Source of the DNA: Bifidobacterium merycicum DSM 6492
GTDB taxonomy: Bacteria > Actinomycetota > Actinomycetes > Actinomycetales > Bifidobacteriaceae
Assembly: GCF_900129045.1 (NCBI RefSeq)
Contig: NZ_FQTX01000001.1
Span: 186,001 to 250,000 of the forward strand
DNA length: 64,000 nucleotides
Direction of reading: 5' to 3'
The position numbers were made by a program, and so were the translations under genes. This document shows, one piece after another, positions 40,001 to 48,774 of this stretch. Positions within the stretch are counted from its first letter, which is position 1; the number at the start of each line of letters is the position of its first letter. Under the pieces are notes generated by a model that saw only the letters and a program-made list of their open reading frames with translations, had not been told where the DNA came from and did no database searches.

Positions 40001-40043
40001 GATTCCAATAGGTATTCCGTGGGGGAAGCACTGGTTGGAAATG
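40001..40043 (+). promoter_or_regulatory. Conserved structured leader element, pilin 1
   Basis: ATTCCAA pairs with TTGGAAAT (one bulge) around an inner hairpin TTCC-GTGGG-GGAA. The core TTCCGTGGGGGAAG is identical in the leader of pilin 2 at 40816-40829. CCAAT can alternatively pair with the upstream ATTGG (39992-39996), so two exclusive folds exist. The element ends 62 bases before the pilin start. It may be a cis-regulatory RNA; I cannot match it to a named family. Confidence 0.6.
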
Positions 40044-40104
40044 TCTGTTGTGTGGGACATGAGGTTGCAGCCACTCTCCGCTGAATTGGAGGGAAGAATC
40101 CAAT

Positions 40105-40539
40105 ATGAAGAGTGTACAGAACGCGCTGAAGCGTCGCGCCAACGGCGAAAAGGGCTTCACCCTCGTCGAGCTGCTTGTCGTGGTCATCATCATCGGCATC
40201 CTTGCCGCCGTGGCCATCCCGATCTACCTGAACCAGCGCAAGGCCGCATGGAACTCCGCCGCCCAGAGTGACGTGAAGAACGCCAGTGTTGTTGTGGAAA
40301 CTGCCATGACGAATAATAACGGCAAGGTGGACGGTCTTACTACGACTTGCAATAAAAAGGTGGGACCTAGCACGTGCACCGTTGGTGCGGATACTGTCAC
40401 CATTTCCGATAAGGTCGAGCTGACTATCGATTTTGATAAGGCCAACAACAAGTACACCATCACGGGTCAAAATAAGAGCGATAGCAAGTGCAAGACTTAT
40501 ACCTATGATTCCTCTGTTGGCACCATCTCTGCCAAGTGA
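40105..40539 (+). CDS. pilA: Major type IV pilin 1
   Basis: 144-residue prepilin. The leader MKSVQNALKRRANGEKG is cut before FTLVELLVVVIIIGILAA, with +5 glutamate and the classic pilin N-terminal helix, followed by a ~90-residue globular domain rich in Thr/Asn/Lys. Three cysteines could allow one disulfide. It is the probable main fibre subunit: it has the best promoter, a long structured leader, GGAGG upstream and its own downstream hairpin. The N-terminal 60 codons are nearly identical to pilin 2, while the globular halves are unrelated by eye. Confidence 0.92.
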   Translation: MKSVQNALKRRANGEKGFTLVELLVVVIIIGILAAVAIPIYLNQRKAAWNSAAQSDVKNASVVVETAMTNNNGKVDGLTTTCNKKVGPSTCTVGADTVTISDKVELTIDFDKANNKYTITGQNKSDSKCKTYTYDSSVGTISAK

Positions 40540-40565
40540 GTGAAACTCAGGTAGTCGCGTTATGA

Positions 40566-40610
40566 AGAGTGGGGTGTTGAGGGTGTCCATCACCTTCGAC
40601 ACCCCACTCT
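40566..40610 (+). terminator. Hairpin downstream of pilin 1
   Basis: AGAGTGGGGTGT (40566-40577) pairs perfectly with ACACCCCACTCT (40599-40610), and the loop has a further GGGTG/CACC stem. It is followed by CTACGTGTCTTTC, a weak T-run, so partial read-through into pilin 2 is possible. Confidence 0.75.
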
Positions 40611-40801
40611 CTACGTGTCTTTCATCGTGCAGCGCAGATCAGGTTTTCAGCTGTTTCGCAGAATTCTTGCATTTGACAGCACGCGCCGACGGGGAAACAG
40701 GGGGGGGGGTAACGGCAACAAGCCGTGGCTTTCGCTCACACGGGCGGAAGCGGAAAGCCACCGTCCAACGTCGGGCGGTGCGGCGAACGAGGATCGATGA
40801 T

Positions 40802-40843
40802 GATCCCAATGGTTGTTCCGTGGGGGAAGAGCCATTCGGAATC
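40802..40843 (+). promoter_or_regulatory. Conserved structured leader element, pilin 2
   Basis: GATCCCAATGG pairs with CCATTCGGAATC (one bulge, one or two mismatches) around the same inner hairpin TTCC-GTGGG-GGAA as in pilin 1. GATCC can alternatively pair with GGATC at 40791-40795. The element ends 64 bases before the pilin 2 start, nearly the same distance as in pilin 1. Further upstream, GTGGCTTTCGC/GCGGAAAGCCAC (about 40726-40761) makes an additional strong stem. Confidence 0.6.
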
Positions 40844-40906
40844 AACCGGTGATTGAAGTACGGGTCCATGGTCGGTTTTCGGCATAGCTCTGAAAGGAGA
40901 TTCGAC

Positions 40907-41362
40907 ATGCGAAGTGTGCAGAATGCGTTGAAGCGTCGTACCAAGGGCGAACAGGGCTTCACCCTCGTCGAGCTGCTTGTCGTGGTCATCATCATCGGCA
41001 TCTTCGCCGCCGTGGCCATCCCGGTCTACCTGAACCAGTGTATGGCCGCCTGGGACTCCGCCGCCCGAAGCGATCTCAAGAACGCCAATCTTGTCATGGA
41101 GACGGTCAGATCGCAGGCGAATTCGCTGACCGAGGTGAGTCTCGACGACTGCGGCAGGGTGGACGGCGGTGCGAACGGTACGACCTGCCACGTCGAGGGC
41201 AGCGCGATCGGTGTCTCCCCCAGCGTCGTGCTCGCCGTCGAACACGATAAGGCGAACGGCAACGAATATCGCATCACCGCCTACAACACCAACAGCGGCA
41301 GATGCAAATCCTATACGTACACATCCAAGGACAGTCGGACCGTCGCGGGGGAACGGCAGTGA
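40907..41362 (+). CDS. Major type IV pilin 2
   Basis: 151-residue prepilin with leader MRSVQNALKRRTKGEQG cut before FTLVELLVVVIIIGIFAA. Four cysteines are present, one just after the helix (NQC), so its disulfide pattern differs from pilin 1. The globular part is distinct from pilin 1 apart from a shared C-terminal C-K-[ST]-Y-T-Y strand. AAAGGAGA before ATG 40907 is a good ribosome site; the open frame back to 40853 is ignored. It may be an alternative fibre subunit or a minor pilin derived by duplication. Confidence 0.9.
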   Translation: MRSVQNALKRRTKGEQGFTLVELLVVVIIIGIFAAVAIPVYLNQCMAAWDSAARSDLKNANLVMETVRSQANSLTEVSLDDCGRVDGGANGTTCHVEGSAIGVSPSVVLAVEHDKANGNEYRITAYNTNSGRCKSYTYTSKDSRTVAGERQ

Positions 41363-41476
41363 ACGGTCGATTCCCGCGAAGCGGGGTGTCGCGCGGCCGG
41401 TGCACGCGGCGCCACACCCGCACGGTCCACAACGCAAGCATGAAGTTGCACGCTACACGGTAACGAAGGAAAATTC

Positions 41477-42754
41477 ATGGCCAAAGCACAAGCACAGACG
41501 CCCATGCAACAGAACACCGCACAGAAATGGCGGTATAAAGGTGTCACGCCCGATGGCAGCAAACAAGTCAAAGGCACCATCGAAGCCAACTCGCGCGATC
41601 AGGCCGTGGCGCGCATCACCCAGATGGGTGCCATCCCCACCGAACTGGTGAACCTCTCCGCAGGCACCGGCCTCAACAAGAACATCGAAATCAAGGGCCT
41701 GGCCAAACTGCCCTCCAAAAAGGACTTCGCCGTCACCTCGCGCCAGCTCGCCACCATGGTCTCTGCAGGCGTCTCGCTCATCCGCGCGCTGAACATCGTC
41801 ATCGAACAGACCCGCAACGAGAAGCTGCGCAACGCACTGGCGGAATGCGCCGCCAAAATCGAAGCCGGCTCATCCTTCTCCCAGGCCATGGAGGAGAACG
41901 AGGACGACATCTTCCCGCCCGTCATGGTGTACATGGTGCGTGCCGGCGAAACCGGCGGCTTCCTTGACAAATCGCTTATCACCGTGGCCGACAGCTTCGA
42001 AGCGGACGTGCGCCTGCAGGGCCAGATCAAATCCGCCCTCGCCTACCCGGTGGTCGTATTGTGCATCGCCCTGGCGCTGGTGGCCGTGATGCTGCTCACC
42101 ATTGTCCCCATGTTCGACAACATGTACAAGTCCATGAACGCCACCCTGCCGCTCATCACGCAGATCATGGTGGCCATGGGCAAAGTCGCCCCCGTGGCCA
42201 TTCCGCTGGTCATCGTGGGGCTTATCGCATTCTTCATGTTCTGGCGGCGCAACCGCAACAAGGACTTCATCCGCTCCTGGTGGGAGCCGTTCCTGCTCAA
42301 AGCGCCGGTATTTGGCAAGCTCAACACCAACGTGGCCCTGGCGCGCTTCTGCAACAACTTCTCGTCCATGCTCGCCTCCGGCGTGCCGATTCTCAACGCC
42401 CTCGACATCGTGGGCTCCACCTCCGGCAACTATGTGCTCGACACCGCCTCCAAACGCGTCTCCAACCTAGTGGAACGCGGCTACCGCCTCTCCGACAGCA
42501 TGGCCAGCGAAAACGTGTTCCCCACCATGCTCACCCAAATGGTCTCCATCGGCGAGGACTCCGGCGCCATCGACCAGATGCTCGCCAGCGCCGGCAAAGC
42601 CTACGACGAGGAAGCGCAATCCATGGCCAAGCAGCTCACCTCGCTGCTCGAACCATTGATGATCCTGGTGCTCGGCGTGGTGGTCGGCTTCATGGTGCTC
42701 GGCCTGTACATGCCGATGTTCTCCATGTTCGACGCCATGAACGCCACCGCCTGA
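41477..42754 (+). CDS. pilC: Type IV pilus platform protein PilC (GspF family)
   Basis: Inner-membrane platform protein of 425 residues that couples the ATPases to pilin polymerisation. It has two GspF domains: the first around RQLATMVSAGVSLIRAL ... GSSFSQAM, the second around FCNNFSSMLASGVPILNALDIV ... GYRLSDSM, with MVYMVRAGETGGFLD and MVSIGEDSGAIDQML as matching pairs. Three membrane segments are visible, the last near the C-terminus (LMILVLGVVVGFMVLGLYMPM). The start is supported by GAAGGA upstream. It is followed 22 bases later by the PilX-like gene. Confidence 0.94.
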   Translation: MAKAQAQTPMQQNTAQKWRYKGVTPDGSKQVKGTIEANSRDQAVARITQMGAIPTELVNLSAGTGLNKNIEIKGLAKLPSKKDFAVTSRQLATMVSAGVSLIRALNIVIEQTRNEKLRNALAECAAKIEAGSSFSQAMEENEDDIFPPVMVYMVRAGETGGFLDKSLITVADSFEADVRLQGQIKSALAYPVVVLCIALALVAVMLLTIVPMFDNMYKSMNATLPLITQIMVAMGKVAPVAIPLVIVGLIAFFMFWRRNRNKDFIRSWWEPFLLKAPVFGKLNTNVALARFCNNFSSMLASGVPILNALDIVGSTSGNYVLDTASKRVSNLVERGYRLSDSMASENVFPTMLTQMVSIGEDSGAIDQMLASAGKAYDEEAQSMAKQLTSLLEPLMILVLGVVVGFMVLGLYMPMFSMFDAMNATA

Positions 42755-42776
42755 CGGCTGGGGAGAGGAAGCAACC

Positions 42777-45179
42777 ATGAAGCATTCGCAGCTTTGGGCA
42801 ACATTGAACAAACGCTACCGCGCACGCCTCAACGCCTGCGTGGGGGAGCAGGGCGCCGCCATGCTCATGGCCATCATGTTCGTGATGGTGGTGCTCGCCA
42901 CCTCCGCACTGGTATTGAGCATCCTGCTCGCCCAGGCATTGCCCTACAAGAACAACAGGGCCAACGCCCAGGCCGGCTACGCCGCCGAATCCGGGCTCGA
43001 AGCCGCATTGAGCTTCCTGCGCGAGGCCGAAGCCGGCGGCAGTGCCTCCGCGCTACTGCCCACTATCGTCGCCGACAAGGGCGCGGCCGCCAAAGACGAA
43101 CAGTTCACCAAAACCGCGGGCGGCACCGTACTGCTCAACAACGTCGCCGTGAATGCGGGCACCGCCAACGCCAGCACCATCGCCTACGCGCCGGCGAACA
43201 TGTCGTACAAAGTGGAGATCGCCTACTTCGACGGCGACCCCGACGCCAGCGGCACCAACCAGATCACCACCACCAGCGGCCTAAGCGGCGTGAAATACGC
43301 GGTGGCCAAATCCTACGGTTACATCAACCGCTACCCGAACGGGCGCACCGGCAGCGAATCCAATCCGCTGCGCTCCATGCGAGCCGTCTACAAGTTCGAA
43401 CAGCAGAGCAGTGTCACCCCGCCGCCCACGCCATCCGGTGGCGGCGGCCGCGTCGGCATGGGCTTCTACGCCGCCGCCCCATACAACGGGCGTATGGACA
43501 ACCAGCCCACATGGAAGATCATCGCCAAGCCCGACTTCGACACCGACAAGAACCCGACCGGCGAAGTCAAATACGCCAACGGTTCGGGAACCTCGGGCGG
43601 TTCCGATCCCATTTCGCCCTCCAGCGTGATGAACCCGGTGAACCAGACCTGCATGCTGGCCACCACCAAGGTGGTCGACAAGGCCGAGACCCTGGACCAG
43701 ATGGTCGACCCCACCGGCATGCCGCAGGTCGGCTCCGCGCTGGTCATCATCCCGCAAGCGCATAAGACCAGCAGCAGCGACAACGCCGTACGCTACACCG
43801 AACAGTGCAAGGCCAACGGCACATACTCCAAGCTCAACACATGGGTGTATTGGACGGACAATACCATCCGCCCCAGCTCCGACATGTCGCTATGCGTCAC
43901 CGGTGCAGACATCAGCAGCTCCAATATCAGAGGCGGCATCGCGGCCCCGGCCACCCTGCAGAAATGCGGCACCTCCTACGGCGTGAACATCGCCGGTCAA
44001 GCCGACTACTACACCAACACCGGTGACGACGGGCCGCAGCAGAAGGAGAAGCGCGACCCCAACAGCACACTCAACCTGTACCAGAAGTGGGCGTTCTACA
44101 ACGGCTTCATCAACGCCGGGTATCTCAACGAACTCTCCTCCGTGCAGGATCAGGCCGCGGCCTACGACGGCAGCCTGCCCGAATCGCAGGGCTTCTCCGT
44201 AGGCGGCGTGCAGAAGCAGAAGAAGACCCGCTTCCAGGTGCTGGAGGTCTCGACCAGCGTGAACCCCGGGCAGGATATTCGGTATCTGAGCGGCGGCCAC
44301 TGGGCATCCAACATCGATGACTTCGCCAACCTGCAAGTCCGTTTCCTTGGCGCATCAGGATGGAACACCTCCGCCGACGTGACCGCATGGTTCGACGTGG
44401 CTGGCGATATGGAGAACGCCACCGCATCCTTCGGACAGGCCGGCGAAGCCGGAGCCGCCACCCAGCAGCTGGTGAACGAGACCTCCGGGTTCTGCCTGTC
44501 CACCTCCGCGGACGGCACCGACACCTACACCGACACCTGCCATGTGAAATCCGGCGATTTCAACCCGTACTGCTACAAGAAAGCACTGACCGGCAACCCT
44601 GCACAGCAGGACTCCGACCTGCATGTCACGGACTACTGCAGTGCCGCCGACCATAACGAGGCCGCGCCGGACGACCACGCCGAATACGACGAGAACACCT
44701 CCACCGACGGTTCCGGCACGCCGACCAAGATCTGGAAGAGCGTAAACGGCGCGAAGAAGTACTTCGTCATTGACGGCGACAAGATCAAACTCACCGACAA
44801 CGAGGGCGCCGCAACGACCTTCACGCGCTACAACGCCAAGGCCGCCAACAAGAGCGACAAAGGCACCTTCCAGGCCAACGGCCAATGCCTGACCGAGGTC
44901 TACCCCGGCGATAAGATCGGCGGCGTCTCCGCCTACGCGCGCACCGACGGCAAACCGGACGTTCGCATGGCCGCCTGCGGCTCGTCCACCGACTACCTCG
45001 ACCGTTCCATCAAATCGCAGGTGTGGAACGCGGCCGTGCAATGGGATTCCAGCGGCCCAAGCGGTGGCGGTAGCTCCGGCGGCTCCAGCGGCGGCACCGT
45101 CGTCACCACGCACGAAGCCTCCCAATACAAGGGATACGTGACCTCCAAGGAAATCGGCGCCACGTATACGGGCTGGTGA
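42777..45179 (+). CDS. Large PilX-like pilin with 740-residue exterior domain
   Basis: 800 residues. The N-terminus (NACVGEQG, then AAMLMAIMFVMVVLATSALVLSILLAQ, then YAAESGLEAALSF) has the layout of PilX-family prepilins, with the typical +5 glutamate replaced (AAMLM). The huge exterior part is Ser/Thr/Gly-rich with many aromatic residues. It contains at least ten cysteines, a CL-type segment FCLSTSADGTDTYTDTC, and a GGGSSGGSSGG linker near the end. It probably sits at the pilus tip and may act as an adhesin, in the role filled elsewhere by PilY1 or PilX; that is inference. It is tightly packed between pilC and pilD. Confidence 0.8.
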   Translation: MKHSQLWATLNKRYRARLNACVGEQGAAMLMAIMFVMVVLATSALVLSILLAQALPYKNNRANAQAGYAAESGLEAALSFLREAEAGGSASALLPTIVADKGAAAKDEQFTKTAGGTVLLNNVAVNAGTANASTIAYAPANMSYKVEIAYFDGDPDASGTNQITTTSGLSGVKYAVAKSYGYINRYPNGRTGSESNPLRSMRAVYKFEQQSSVTPPPTPSGGGGRVGMGFYAAAPYNGRMDNQPTWKIIAKPDFDTDKNPTGEVKYANGSGTSGGSDPISPSSVMNPVNQTCMLATTKVVDKAETLDQMVDPTGMPQVGSALVIIPQAHKTSSSDNAVRYTEQCKANGTYSKLNTWVYWTDNTIRPSSDMSLCVTGADISSSNIRGGIAAPATLQKCGTSYGVNIAGQADYYTNTGDDGPQQKEKRDPNSTLNLYQKWAFYNGFINAGYLNELSSVQDQAAAYDGSLPESQGFSVGGVQKQKKTRFQVLEVSTSVNPGQDIRYLSGGHWASNIDDFANLQVRFLGASGWNTSADVTAWFDVAGDMENATASFGQAGEAGAATQQLVNETSGFCLSTSADGTDTYTDTCHVKSGDFNPYCYKKALTGNPAQQDSDLHVTDYCSAADHNEAAPDDHAEYDENTSTDGSGTPTKIWKSVNGAKKYFVIDGDKIKLTDNEGAATTFTRYNAKAANKSDKGTFQANGQCLTEVYPGDKIGGVSAYARTDGKPDVRMAACGSSTDYLDRSIKSQVWNAAVQWDSSGPSGGGSSGGSSGGTVVTTHEASQYKGYVTSKEIGATYTGW

Positions 45180-45183
45180 TCGC

Positions 45184-46020
45184 ATGAACACGCAACCGCA
45201 TCTGCTGCTCGACACCACCACCGCCGTGGTGGTGATGGTCGCCGCACTGGTGATCGGCGCCATCATCGGCTCGTTCCTCAACGTGGTGATCTGGCGCGTA
45301 CCCAACCACATCAGCATCGTGAACCCCAAACGCAGCTTCTGCCCCAACTGCAAGGCGCAGATCGCATGGTACGACAACATCCCCGTCGTCTCCTGGCTGG
45401 CGCTCGGCGCGAAATGCCGCCATTGCAAGGAGCCCATCGCCGTGCGCTACCCGCTGGTCGAAAGCCTGACCGGCGTGGCATTCGCCGCAGTGATGGCCGG
45501 GGTGGTGTTCGGCCTCTACGAGCCGTGGGCGCTGCCCGCACTGCTGTTCTTCGCCGCGGTGTCGATCGTGGTGGCGTTCATCGACCTTGACCACCATCTC
45601 ATTCTGAACGTCATCATCTACCCGAGCCTGGGCATCACCGCGGTGCTGCTCGCACTGGCCTCGCTGCTTACCGGCGATTGGATGCGCATGGTGCACGCGC
45701 TTATCGGCGCGGTGGTGCTCGGCGCATTCTACCTGCTGCTCGCACTCGTCTGGGCAGGCGGCATGGGCGGCGGCGACATCAAACTCGCCGTGCTCATCGG
45801 CTTGACGCTCGGCTGGCTCGGCTGGCCGCAGCTCGTCGTCGGCGCATTCGCCGCGTTCTTCGTCGGAGGAATCATCAGCATCGTGCTGCTCGCCCTGCAC
45901 AAGGTCAAGCTGCGCGGCGGCATACCCTTCGGCCCGTCCATGGTGATCGGCGCATGGATCGGCATCTACGCCGGTGCGCTCATCGCCAACTGGTATCTGC
46001 AGATTTCGGGCCTCGCCTAG
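45184..46020 (+). CDS. pilD: Prepilin peptidase PilD (leader peptidase/N-methyltransferase)
   Basis: Membrane aspartyl protease of 278 residues that cleaves prepilin leaders and usually methylates the new N-terminus. It shows IGSFLNVVIWRVP, two zinc CxxC pairs (CPNC and CRHC) in the cytoplasmic methylase loop, and both catalytic aspartates, in FIDLDHHLI and GGGDIKLA. About seven or eight membrane segments are present. It starts 4 bases after the preceding stop and is followed by pilM after 23 bases. Its substrates are presumably the five prepilin-like proteins encoded between 37.7 and 45.2 kb. Confidence 0.95.
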   Translation: MNTQPHLLLDTTTAVVVMVAALVIGAIIGSFLNVVIWRVPNHISIVNPKRSFCPNCKAQIAWYDNIPVVSWLALGAKCRHCKEPIAVRYPLVESLTGVAFAAVMAGVVFGLYEPWALPALLFFAAVSIVVAFIDLDHHLILNVIIYPSLGITAVLLALASLLTGDWMRMVHALIGAVVLGAFYLLLALVWAGGMGGGDIKLAVLIGLTLGWLGWPQLVVGAFAAFFVGGIISIVLLALHKVKLRGGIPFGPSMVIGAWIGIYAGALIANWYLQISGLA

Positions 46021-46043
46021 AGCCCACAACAAGAGGAGAGTCC

Positions 46044-47090
46044 ATGAGAGCTATCTCGATACTGGCGTTGTCCAACGACGCCATACGCGCGGCAGTCATT
46101 GCCGACCCCTATTCGGCGCACCCCACCATCAAGCATTTCCAGGTCTTCCCGCTGCCCAACGGCACCGTGGTCGACGGCGAAGTGGTGGACGAAACCACCG
46201 TCAAAGGCCTGCTGGAAACACTCGTCAAGCGGTTCAAATACCCGCGCGAAGACACCGCGCTGCTGTACTCCAGCCGCCGCATGGTCTTCCGCGAAGCCGA
46301 CTTCCCGTACATGGCGCTCGACGACCTGCGTGCCACGCTGCCGTTCCAGGCCAAAAGCATGATCCCGCTGCCGGCGGAGGAATCCGTACTGGACTTCGTG
46401 CCGCTGTCGCTGGAGGAAGGCGACCAGGGGCAGCAGCTGCACGGGCTGATCGTCGCCACGCTTCGCGCCGGATTGGAGAAAACCGCGCGCGTCATCGAAG
46501 ACGCCGGATTCGTCGTCACCTCCGTGGACGCGGCGCCGTTCGCATTGTCGCGACTGTTCGGCGACCCGAACCAGGAGAAGATCGAAGCCGTGGTGAACGT
46601 GGGCAGCAACAGCACCGACGTGATCGTGCTCGACCACGGCAAGCCCGCATACCTGCGCGTCGTGCCATCCGGCACCGACGATCTGACCGACGCCGTGGCC
46701 AACGCGCTCAACATCTCGTTCGAAGACGCCGAACAGATCAAACAGCGTCTCGGCCTGCAGAACGTGGTCGGCGACGAACGCCTCGAAAAAGCCGAGGAAG
46801 TCATTCGAGAAACCGCGGCCCAGCTCATCGTCGGCATCCGCAACACCCTGAACTACTACAGCACCGATCACGAGGGCAGCACCATCGAAGGCATCATCCT
46901 CACCGGCGTCGGCTCGCAGCTCGAAGGCTTCCCGTCCGTGCTCGCCAGTTCCACCGGCAAAGTGGTGCGCATCGGCGACCCATTCGAGAAATTCAAGCTG
47001 ACCAAGGAAGTCAGAAAACAAGACATCATGATGCATGCGACCGATATGGCCGCAATGCTCGGACTCGTAATCGGAAAGAGGGCACGATGA
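46044..47090 (+). CDS. pilM: Type IV pilus assembly protein PilM
   Basis: Actin-like cytoplasmic ATPase-fold protein of 348 residues. It has VTSVDAAPFALSRLFG, EAVVNVGSNSTDVIVLDHGKPAYLRVVPSG and GIILTGVGSQLEGFP, matching the nucleotide-binding loops of PilM/FtsA-like proteins. It forms the cytoplasmic ring that binds the PilN N-terminus. AGAGGAGAG precedes ATG 46044. The open frame extends upstream into pilD but is not used. Its stop overlaps the pilN start (ATGA), indicating translational coupling. Confidence 0.92.
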   Translation: MRAISILALSNDAIRAAVIADPYSAHPTIKHFQVFPLPNGTVVDGEVVDETTVKGLLETLVKRFKYPREDTALLYSSRRMVFREADFPYMALDDLRATLPFQAKSMIPLPAEESVLDFVPLSLEEGDQGQQLHGLIVATLRAGLEKTARVIEDAGFVVTSVDAAPFALSRLFGDPNQEKIEAVVNVGSNSTDVIVLDHGKPAYLRVVPSGTDDLTDAVANALNISFEDAEQIKQRLGLQNVVGDERLEKAEEVIRETAAQLIVGIRNTLNYYSTDHEGSTIEGIILTGVGSQLEGFPSVLASSTGKVVRIGDPFEKFKLTKEVRKQDIMMHATDMAAMLGLVIGKRAR

Positions 47091-48091
47091 GCAGGGACAG
47101 GGGAGAAAAGACCCGGCGCACCAGCAGTTCCACAACCAAGACGAAAGCGCAGAAGCCAGCCAGGAACCAGCGTGGCAAGCGCGGCGGCGACGAAGGCGAC
47201 GTGGAAAAGACCTCGATTCTGTCGATGGACTTCTCCGACATCGGCCAGGCGCTGAGCCGGGGCAGCAGCAAGCGCAGCGGCAAGGCGGAGACTCCCGACC
47301 AGTGGGTCATGCGCGCCAACCTCATGCCGAAATCGATCATCGCCCTGAACCGCGATCGCGCCATCAAATACCTGCTCGCCTACGTACTGGCCGCAGTGCT
47401 GATCGCCGCGATCGTGGTCAGCGGCGTGATGATGGCACAGGTCGGCTTCGCCAACCACCGCACCGACAAGGCGCAGGAGCATTCCATCGCACTGCAGAAG
47501 CAGCGCGCCAAATACAAGGACGTGGAAGACACCCTGAACTTGCTGGCCGACAGCCAGGTGGCTCGCGTCTCCATGCTGTACGACGAAATCGACTGGTACA
47601 AGGTGGCGGACGGACTCAACGGCGCATTGCCTGCGAACGGCAAATACACCAACCTCAAGCTCAGCGAATACCAGCTGGGCGGCGACAACCAGAGCTCCTC
47701 GTCGTCCACTGGCGACAACGCCTCCTCCGTGTGGGCGTCCAAGGGCGTGATTTCGATCGACTTCGCCGTGCAGTCGCCCGACTTCGTGTCCGCCGAGGCG
47801 TTCATCTCGAACTTCTCGCACATCAACGGGTATATGACCGGCGACGTCAGCTCCATCACCAACGGTTCCGACAGCAATCAGGGCTACACCTACACCGGCA
47901 GCGTGTCCATCGATTTGACGGACAACACCACCTCGCGCGGCGACAACTCTGCAGGCGCCGTCGACTCCCACCGCGTATTGCTCAAGCAGCTGCGTGAGAA
48001 CCTGGCCAAGACCGCAAGCGGCACCGAGGCGGGCAACGCCAGCTCGTCGAACGGCACGTCCAATTCCAGCACGTCAAGCTCGTCCAACTGA
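47087..48091 (+). CDS. pilN: Type IV pilus assembly protein PilN-like
   Basis: 334 residues. A long basic cytoplasmic tail (~100 residues, RRTSSSTTKTKAQKPARNQRGKR) contains NLMPKSIIALNR, the short PilM-binding INLLP-type motif. One membrane segment (YLLAYVLAAVLIAAIVVSGVMMA) is followed by a coiled coil and an exterior ferredoxin-like domain. The C-terminus is a Ser/Asn-rich tail (NASSSNGTSNSSTSSSSN). The tail and leader are much longer than in Pseudomonas PilN (~200 residues). The start overlaps the pilM stop, and pilO follows after 41 bases. Confidence 0.85.
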   Translation: MSRDRGEKTRRTSSSTTKTKAQKPARNQRGKRGGDEGDVEKTSILSMDFSDIGQALSRGSSKRSGKAETPDQWVMRANLMPKSIIALNRDRAIKYLLAYVLAAVLIAAIVVSGVMMAQVGFANHRTDKAQEHSIALQKQRAKYKDVEDTLNLLADSQVARVSMLYDEIDWYKVADGLNGALPANGKYTNLKLSEYQLGGDNQSSSSSTGDNASSVWASKGVISIDFAVQSPDFVSAEAFISNFSHINGYMTGDVSSITNGSDSNQGYTYTGSVSIDLTDNTTSRGDNSAGAVDSHRVLLKQLRENLAKTASGTEAGNASSSNGTSNSSTSSSSN

Positions 48092-48132
48092 CGTGGCAAC
48101 GGAAACGATTCAACGGAGAGTGAGCGATAATC

Positions 48133-48744
48133 ATGAACCTCAACAAGCATAGAATTGCGTGGATCGGCTTTGCCGTAGGCATCGTGCTGGTCATCCTCAT
48201 CACATGGATGGCGGCCGTCTCGCCTTGCCTTGACAAGATCCACAACGCCGACGAGCAGACCGCGCGGATCGAAGCGCAGAACGAGAAGACGCAGAAGAAG
48301 ATCGACCAGCTGATGATCGCCAGCGAAACCATGACCATCCAGCGGGCGCGTCTGAAGCAGCTGCAGGCGCAGCTGCCGGAGAACTTCGACCAGTCGGCCT
48401 TCATCACCTCGATCGACCAGGCTGCGGCGGGAACCGGCGTGACCATCAAGTCCGTCACCTTCGACGATGCGGTCGAGGCGGCATTGCCGGCGCAGGCGCA
48501 GAAAAGCATCGTGGCCGGTCATCTGGTCGAAGTGCCATTGGCCATCACCGCTTCCGGCAGCTACGACTCCATGCGCGCGTTCGTCGACGCGGTGCAGAAG
48601 ATCGAGCGTATCGCTGTGCCGAACACCGTGACCTACAGCATCGACAAGGATGGCGACGACACCAAGAACAGCGTGGTGCTCGAATGCAACATCTGGTCGA
48701 TGATGCTCAGCGGCTCCTCCGCCGAGAACAAGGCAAACGGCTGA
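48133..48744 (+). CDS. pilO: Type IV pilus assembly protein PilO-like
   Basis: 203 residues: a short cytoplasmic end, one membrane segment (IAWIGFAVGIVLVILITWMAAV), a coiled coil (about 35-75), then a ferredoxin-like exterior domain with VEVPLAITASGSYDSMRAFVDAVQKIERI, the pattern typical of PilO. It pairs with PilN to form the alignment complex. AACGGAGAGTGAGCG precedes the ATG. It ends the pilus operon, followed by a strong terminator. Confidence 0.87.
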   Translation: MNLNKHRIAWIGFAVGIVLVILITWMAAVSPCLDKIHNADEQTARIEAQNEKTQKKIDQLMIASETMTIQRARLKQLQAQLPENFDQSAFITSIDQAAAGTGVTIKSVTFDDAVEAALPAQAQKSIVAGHLVEVPLAITASGSYDSMRAFVDAVQKIERIAVPNTVTYSIDKDGDDTKNSVVLECNIWSMMLSGSSAENKANG

Positions 48745-48774
48745 TTCGTAGCTTCTTCCGCCTCTCAACCCATT

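Noticed and set aside
39910..40104. c-di-GMP riboswitch before the pilin
   Set aside because: Pilus genes are common targets, but I cannot place the conserved GEMM-I bases or the tetraloop-receptor arrangement; only a shared hairpin with the second pilin is supported.
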